Positions 58,755 through 64,000 of a stretch of 64,000 bases of DNA are shown piece by piece; position 1 is the first letter of the stretch; every line of letters begins with the position of its first letter. This DNA comes from Hydrogenophaga sp. (GTDB lineage Bacteria; Pseudomonadota; Gammaproteobacteria; Burkholderiales; Burkholderiaceae_C), in NCBI RefSeq assembly GCF_030373245.1, contig NZ_JAUCZF010000004.1, forward strand, positions 1-64,000, read 5' to 3'. Made by a program: the position numbers and the translations under genes. The notes under the pieces were generated by a model. That model made no database searches. It was not told where the DNA came from and saw nothing but the letters and a program-made list of their open reading frames with translations.

Positions 58755-59174
58755 TTGGATGACATGCACGAGGTATTCGAGTCTGTGGCGCGCTACTTCA
58801 GCGTGCTCGGCGAACCGACGCGCCTGCGCATCCTGCACGCGCTGTGCCAGGAAGAGCGCTGCGTGAACGACATCATCAGGGCCACCGGCCTGGCGCAGGC
58901 CAATGGGTCGCGCCACCTGGGTCTCATGTACCAGGCCGGCCTGCTGTCGCGCCGCCGCGAGGGCACGCAGGTCTTCTACAAGGTGGCCGATCCCATGTAT
59001 GTCGAGCTGTGTCGCAGCGTCACCTCACAGATCCAGAGCCGCGCCGAAGGCGCGGTTCGCCCGGTCAGCGCGGGCGCCAGCTCTGCCGCCAAAACCCTTT
59101 TCGCGCGCCAGGAAGCCCGTGGCTCGACGCGCCGTGTTCCCTCTGCCAACCACAAGGAAGAAGCCAGTGTCTAA
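58755..59174 (+). CDS. soxR: ArsR-family regulator SoxR
   Basis: VARYFSVLGEPTRLRILHALCQEERCVNDIIRATGLAQANGSRHLGLMYQAGLLSRRREGTQVFY. Confidence 0.88.
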   Translation: MDDMHEVFESVARYFSVLGEPTRLRILHALCQEERCVNDIIRATGLAQANGSRHLGLMYQAGLLSRRREGTQVFYKVADPMYVELCRSVTSQIQSRAEGAVRPVSAGASSAAKTLFARQEARGSTRRVPSANHKEEASV

Positions 59175-60510
59175 AGATCTGAGCGACGTGATCGGGCGCG
59201 TGCTGCCCGCACCTGAGAATTTTCTGAGTCCCGAACAAATTGAAGACGCTCGCAAGGCGCGCCGCCGCTTCATGGGCAAGGCCCTGGCCATGGGCGCCGG
59301 TGTGGCCGCCTCGGTCGGTGCTGCCTCGCGCGCGGTGGCTGCCGAGGGCGAAGACGCCATCCTCAAGTTGCCTGAGCACACCACGGGCCTGGGCATGCCG
59401 GTGGTCACCGACGGGTACGGCAAGCCCAGCAAGTGGGAGGCCAACCTGCAGCGCCGCCAGAGTCCGGGCCTGACGCGGGTCAACCAGGCCTCGGTGAGCT
59501 TCACGCCGTTGCAGGGTCTGTTTGGCATCATCACGCCCAGCGGCCTGCATTTTGAGCGCCACCATCAGGGCTGGTGGGACATCGATCCGTCCAAGCACCG
59601 CCTGATGGTCAACGGCCTGGTCAAGCGCCAGCGCGTGTTCACCATGGACGACCTGATGCGCTTGCCCAGCGTCTCGCGCATCCATTTCATCGAGTGCGGT
59701 GCGAATGGCGCCACCGAGTGGGGCAATGTGGCGGTGCCGACGGTGCAGTACACCCACGGCATGGTGAGCTGCTCAGAGTTCACTGGCGTGCTGCTTTCCA
59801 CCCTGCTGGAAATGTGCGGTGTGGACAAGAAGAACGGCAAGTACGTGCTGGCTGAAGGTGCGGACGGTTCGTCGATGACCCGCACCATCGCCATCGATCA
59901 GGCGATGGACGACTGCATCGTCGCCTGGGCCATGAATGGCGAAATGCTGCGCCCGGAAAACGGCTACCCGCTGCGCCTGGTGGTGCCGGGTGTGCAGGGC
60001 GTGAGCTGGGTCAAGTACCTGCGCCGCATCGAGGTTGGCGATCAGAAGTACGCCACCAAAGACGAGGCGGTGCACTACATCGATCTGATGCCCGATGGCA
60101 TGCACCGCCAGTACACCGGTATCCAGGAGTGCAAGTCCGTCATCACCACGCCATCGGCGGGCCAGACGCTGCTCGACAAGGGTTACTACAACGTGACCGG
60201 TCTGGCCTGGTCAGGGCGCGGTTCAATCAAGCGCGTGGATGTGAGCACAGACGGTGGGCGCAACTGGCGCACCGCCCGTCTGGAAGGACCGATCCTGAAC
60301 AAGGCCTTGACCCGCTTCAACATCGACTGGGTCTGGGACGGCAAGCCTGCCATCCTGCAGGCACGCGCCATCGACAGCACAGGCTATGTGCAGCCCAAGA
60401 TCAACCAGCTGCGTGCCGTGCGCGGTTCGCGCTCTGTGTACCACCAGAACGCCATCCAGAGCTGGCTGGTGTCCGAAAACGGTGAAGTCTCCAACGTGCA
60501 GGTGTACTGA
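59167..60510 (+). CDS. soxC: Sulfane dehydrogenase subunit SoxC (molybdenum)
   Basis: GTG start; IHFIECGANGATEWGN; GVSWVKYLRRIEV; Tat-like leader. Confidence 0.95.
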   Translation: MSKDLSDVIGRVLPAPENFLSPEQIEDARKARRRFMGKALAMGAGVAASVGAASRAVAAEGEDAILKLPEHTTGLGMPVVTDGYGKPSKWEANLQRRQSPGLTRVNQASVSFTPLQGLFGIITPSGLHFERHHQGWWDIDPSKHRLMVNGLVKRQRVFTMDDLMRLPSVSRIHFIECGANGATEWGNVAVPTVQYTHGMVSCSEFTGVLLSTLLEMCGVDKKNGKYVLAEGADGSSMTRTIAIDQAMDDCIVAWAMNGEMLRPENGYPLRLVVPGVQGVSWVKYLRRIEVGDQKYATKDEAVHYIDLMPDGMHRQYTGIQECKSVITTPSAGQTLLDKGYYNVTGLAWSGRGSIKRVDVSTDGGRNWRTARLEGPILNKALTRFNIDWVWDGKPAILQARAIDSTGYVQPKINQLRAVRGSRSVYHQNAIQSWLVSENGEVSNVQVY

Positions 60511-60511
60511 C

Positions 60512-61609
60512 ATGAACATCCTCGACAAGAACCTGATCAGCCCCGTCCGGGGTCTCGTTGCACTTGCCCTGGCTTGCGCTTCCTGGGGCGCTATCGCGCA
60601 AGACAAGCCCTGGCAAAACATGGGTCGCGATGCCACCCCCGCCGAAGTCAAGGCGTGGGACATCGATGTGCGTCCCGACTTCAAGGGTCTGCCCAAGGGC
60701 GCGGGCTCGGTTGACCTCGGCACCAAGGTGTGGGAAGACAAGTGCGCTTCCTGCCATGGCATTTTTGGTGAGTCCAACGAGGTGTTCACCCCCATCGTCG
60801 GCGGCACCACCCAGGAAGACATCAAGAACGGCCGGGTGGCTGCTCTGGTCGAAGGCGCCGCGGTCACCGTGCCGCAGCGCACGACCATGATGAAAGTCGC
60901 GACGCTCTCGACGCTGTGGGATTACATCAACCGGGCCATGCCCTGGAACAACCCCAAGACCCTCACACCCGATGAGGTGTTCGGCGTCACGGCCTACATC
61001 CTGAACCTGGCCAACGTCGTTCCGGCCGACTTCATCCTCTCGGACAAGAACATCGCCGAGGTGCAGCAGCGCATGCCCAACCGCAACGGCATGTTGTTCC
61101 ATGAGCCGCTGTGGAAGGTGACTGGCAAGGGCGATGTGAAGAACGTGGCCTGCATGAAGAACTGCGAGGTCGATCCCAAGGTGCGCTCGTTCCTGCCCGA
61201 CTTTGCGCGCGACGCCCACGGCAACATCGCCGAGCAGAACCGCGTGGTGGGTCCGGTGCGCGGTGCTGACACCACCCAGCCTGCGCCCAAGGGTCCGGTC
61301 GGCTCAGTGCCACCGCCCAAGGCGGTGGTGGTGGCCGCAGCCAGCGGCGGCGCAGCCGATGTGAAAGCGCTGCTGGGTGCCAACGCCTGCCTGGCGTGTC
61401 ACGGCATCAACAGCAAGATCGTCGGACCCGGCTTCAACGAAGTGGTGGCCAAGCACAAGGGCCGTGCTGACTTGGAGGCCTACCTCACTGGCAAGGTCAA
61501 GAACGGCGGCGTGGGCGTATTCGGCTCGATCCCGATGCCGGCCCAGCCCCAGCTGAGTGATGCCGACGCCAAGGCCATCGCCCAGTGGATCGCCGCGGGC
61601 GCGAAGTGA
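60512..61609 (+). CDS. soxD: Cytochrome c subunit SoxD
   Basis: Two haem motifs CASCHG and CLACHG; follows soxC. Confidence 0.95.
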   Translation: MNILDKNLISPVRGLVALALACASWGAIAQDKPWQNMGRDATPAEVKAWDIDVRPDFKGLPKGAGSVDLGTKVWEDKCASCHGIFGESNEVFTPIVGGTTQEDIKNGRVAALVEGAAVTVPQRTTMMKVATLSTLWDYINRAMPWNNPKTLTPDEVFGVTAYILNLANVVPADFILSDKNIAEVQQRMPNRNGMLFHEPLWKVTGKGDVKNVACMKNCEVDPKVRSFLPDFARDAHGNIAEQNRVVGPVRGADTTQPAPKGPVGSVPPPKAVVVAAASGGAADVKALLGANACLACHGINSKIVGPGFNEVVAKHKGRADLEAYLTGKVKNGGVGVFGSIPMPAQPQLSDADAKAIAQWIAAGAK

Positions 61610-61696
61610 GTGTCTGATCGCCCAACCAGTACCGAGCTTAAATATTCGGATTTACTCGTTAACCCCAACCGGCTTTTTCCAAGGAGACCGTAAGCT

Positions 61697-62035
61697 ATGA
61701 AAATGTTGTTGAAATCGATCGCGTTGGCCACGTCGGCGCTGCTGATGTCGGTCAGTGCGCACGCGTTGGATGCCGCGGCTGCCAAGGCCCTGGCCACCAA
61801 GAGCGCCTGTCTGGCTTGCCATGCGGTTGACAAGAAGCTGGTGGGACCGTCTTACAAAGACGTGGTCGCCAAGCACAAAGGTCAGGCCGATGCGCTGGAG
61901 AAAGTGGCCGCGCGCATCAAGTCCGGCGGCTCTGGCATCTACGGCCCCGTGCCGATGCCGGCGCAGCCGAATCTGAAAGACGACGAGTTGAAACTGCTCG
62001 CTGCCTGGGTGCTCGCCGGCGCCCCCGACAAGTAA
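61697..62035 (+). CDS. Monohaem cytochrome c resembling the SoxD C-terminal domain
   Basis: SACLACHAVDKKLVGPSYKDVVAKHKGQAD...PMPAQPNLKDDELKLLAAWVLAGA. Confidence 0.9.
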   Translation: MKMLLKSIALATSALLMSVSAHALDAAAAKALATKSACLACHAVDKKLVGPSYKDVVAKHKGQADALEKVAARIKSGGSGIYGPVPMPAQPNLKDDELKLLAAWVLAGAPDK

Positions 62036-62066
62036 ACTGTATCCATCCCATTCAAAGGAGTTCGAC

Positions 62067-62522
62067 ATGAACAATTCCCGCCGCACCGCCATCAAGACCA
62101 CGGGTGCTTTCGCCACCCTCGTCTCCCTCGGCATCGTGACCCAAAGCCAGGCCCAGGCCGCTGTTGACCGCGCCAGCTTCGCCGTCAAGACCCTGGACGA
62201 TGCCCTCAAGGCGATCGGTGGCACCCCAGCCACCAGCGACCAGGTGACCGTGGTGTCGCCCGATATCGCCGAAAACGGCGCCGTGGTGCCCGTGGGCGTG
62301 GTGTCCAAGCTGCCCAACACCACCGACCTGTATCTCATCATCGAGAAAAACCCGACGCCATTGGCCGCTGCTTTCATGATCGCGGCCGGGACCGCTGCCG
62401 ATGTGCAGACGCGCGTCAAGATGGGTCAGAGCACCAACGTGGTGGCCGTGGTCAAGGCCGATGGCAAGCTGTTCTCGGCCACCAAAGAAACCAAGGTCAC
62501 CCTCGGCGGATGCGGCGGCTGA
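62067..62522 (+). CDS. soxY: Sulfur carrier SoxY
   Basis: C-terminal GGCGG swinging arm; Tat-like leader. Confidence 0.95.
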   Translation: MNNSRRTAIKTTGAFATLVSLGIVTQSQAQAAVDRASFAVKTLDDALKAIGGTPATSDQVTVVSPDIAENGAVVPVGVVSKLPNTTDLYLIIEKNPTPLAAAFMIAAGTAADVQTRVKMGQSTNVVAVVKADGKLFSATKETKVTLGGCGG

Positions 62523-62583
62523 TTGCCCCGTCTTCACCCGACTTACCCCATTCCATTCATTCATTTCGATTCAGGAGTCCATC

Positions 62584-62895
62584 ATGGCTGATCCGATGCG
62601 CATCCGTGCCGCCCTCGCAGGCGACGAAACCACTGTCCGTGTGCTGATGTCCCACGTCATGGAGCCCGGCACCCGCAAAGACGCGTCCGGCGCTCTCATC
62701 CCCGCCCATTTCATTCAGGATGTCGAGGCCACTCACAACGGCAAGTCGGTGCTCAAGGCCATGTGGTCCGGCGCCGTGTCGCAAAACCCTTTCCTGTCGT
62801 TCAAGTTCAAGGGCGCTGCCAAGGGCGACAAGGTCACCGTCAAATGGTCCGACAACAAGGGCGAATCCCGTTCCGACGAAGCGACCATCGCCTGA
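62584..62895 (+). CDS. soxZ: Sulfur carrier partner SoxZ
   Basis: MADPMRIRAALAGDETTVRVLMSHVMEPGTRKD; follows soxY. Confidence 0.95.
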   Translation: MADPMRIRAALAGDETTVRVLMSHVMEPGTRKDASGALIPAHFIQDVEATHNGKSVLKAMWSGAVSQNPFLSFKFKGAAKGDKVTVKWSDNKGESRSDEATIA

Positions 62896-62974
62896 CCTGG
62901 GCGGTGATCGATACGGCCAGCCACACACGTTGCTGGCCGTTTGTTTTTTAGGTGAAAAAAGAGGAGACTTCCAG

Positions 62975-63793
62975 ATGAAAAAACCAATGTCCTACCGCCC
63001 GCTCCTGCTGGCTATTGCGATGTCCGCCGGACTGAGCGCTGCGCATGCACAGAGCTCTGCTGCCGATGGCATCGCCAAGTACCGTGAGATGCTTCAGGAT
63101 GGAAACCCGGCCGAGCTTTTCGAAGCCAAGGGAGAAGACCTCTGGAAGCAAAAACGGGGTCCCAAGAACGCGTCGCTGGAGCAATGCGATCTGGGCAAGG
63201 GCCCTGGAGTGCTCAAGGGCGCATTCACAGAGCTGCCACGGTATTTCAAGGACACCGGCAAAGTCATGGATCTGGAAACCCGACTGATCCATTGCATGGT
63301 GACGCTGCAGGGCTTCACCGAAGCCGATTTGTACAAAGCAGCTCCCACCATTGGAAGAGGCGAGGGCGCCAATCTGGTCGCGATCACAACCTTCGTGGCC
63401 ACGCAGTCCAAGGGCATGCGCTTCAATCTCTCTCAATCCCATGAGAAGGAAAAAGTCATGTACGAAGTGGGCAAGCGCGCATTCTTCGCGCGCGGCGGCT
63501 CACACGATTTTTCATGCTCCTCCTGCCACGGTGTGGACGGTGGCCGTATCCGCCTGCAGGATCTGCCCAACCTGACCAAGAACCCGGGAGACGGCGTGGG
63601 CTTTGCCGCCTGGCCGGCTTACCGCGTGTCCAACGCACAGATGTGGACCATGCAGAAACGCCTCAACGACTGCTACCGCCAGCAGCGCTTTCCCGAACCC
63701 AAATTCGGCAGCGACGTCACGATTGCACTGGGTGTGTACATGGGCGTGAACGCTCAGGGTGCCGAATCCATCGTGCCCGCCATCAAGCGCTGA
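62975..63793 (+). CDS. soxA: SoxA, monohaem type
   Basis: CSSCHGVDGGRIRLQDLPNLTKNPG; signal peptide; only one CxxCH. Confidence 0.93.
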   Translation: MKKPMSYRPLLLAIAMSAGLSAAHAQSSAADGIAKYREMLQDGNPAELFEAKGEDLWKQKRGPKNASLEQCDLGKGPGVLKGAFTELPRYFKDTGKVMDLETRLIHCMVTLQGFTEADLYKAAPTIGRGEGANLVAITTFVATQSKGMRFNLSQSHEKEKVMYEVGKRAFFARGGSHDFSCSSCHGVDGGRIRLQDLPNLTKNPGDGVGFAAWPAYRVSNAQMWTMQKRLNDCYRQQRFPEPKFGSDVTIALGVYMGVNAQGAESIVPAIKR

Positions 63794-63808
63794 TCAGGAG
63801 ACCCCAAG

Positions 63809-64000
63809 ATGAACAAGACCATGAAGATTGCGCTGATTCCCGCTGCTGCATTGTTGCTGGCCGCCTGCTCTTCGTCGCCCTCGGGGGCCGACTACGACAA
63901 GATTGCCCTGCAGGTGAAACAGAACTCGTTCCAGGCCAAAGGCATTGCCACCATGGACCGTCTGCAACCGGACGAAGCCAACAGCCTGTGCAGCGCTGCC
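63809..64000 (+). CDS. soxX: SoxX (partial, truncated by window end), lipoprotein-like
   Basis: MNKTMKIALIPAAALLLAACSSSPSGADYDKIALQVKQNSFQAKG; follows soxA. Confidence 0.75.
   Translation, partial: MNKTMKIALIPAAALLLAACSSSPSGADYDKIALQVKQNSFQAKGIATMDRLQPDEANSLCSAA

Overview
High-GC window that looks like a facultatively chemolithoautotrophic betaproteobacterium (Comamonadaceae/Hydrogenophaga-like; taxonomy is inferred from gene content and protein style). From left to right it contains: (i) a purine salvage/catabolism region (xdhAB, a divergent LysR regulator, a BMP-type nucleoside ABC transporter, an embedded Rieske oxygenase, add, a second BMP protein, guaD); (ii) a cyanide-insensitive-type cytochrome bd oxidase with a MarR/GbsR-like regulator; (iii) housekeeping genes (dcd, ypfJ-like metallopeptidase, rhlE, apaH, a CNNM/CBS protein); (iv) cbbR + cbbLSQO and a small downstream ORF; (v) an uncharacterised divergent module (Ser/Gly/RGRG-rich secreted repeat protein | DUF6502-like | DUF5666-like lipoprotein) with three phased GTGGG-N7-CCCAC palindromes between the divergent genes; (vi) a DinG/XPD-like helicase divergent from an MmcB-like nuclease across a LexA-like box; (vii) a low-GC two-ORF cassette bracketed by inverted 22-bp repeats and sitting between hicAB and a higBA-like system; (viii) a second cbbR with cbbY-rpe-fbp-prk-tkt-gph-fba; and (ix) a sox cluster (soxEF | soxRCD-cyt c-YZAX, cut by the window end). 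Related GC-rich dispersed repeats recur between cbb genes, and another repeat family occurs twice, in frame, inside xdhA. No rRNA, tRNA or CRISPR array was recognised by eye.
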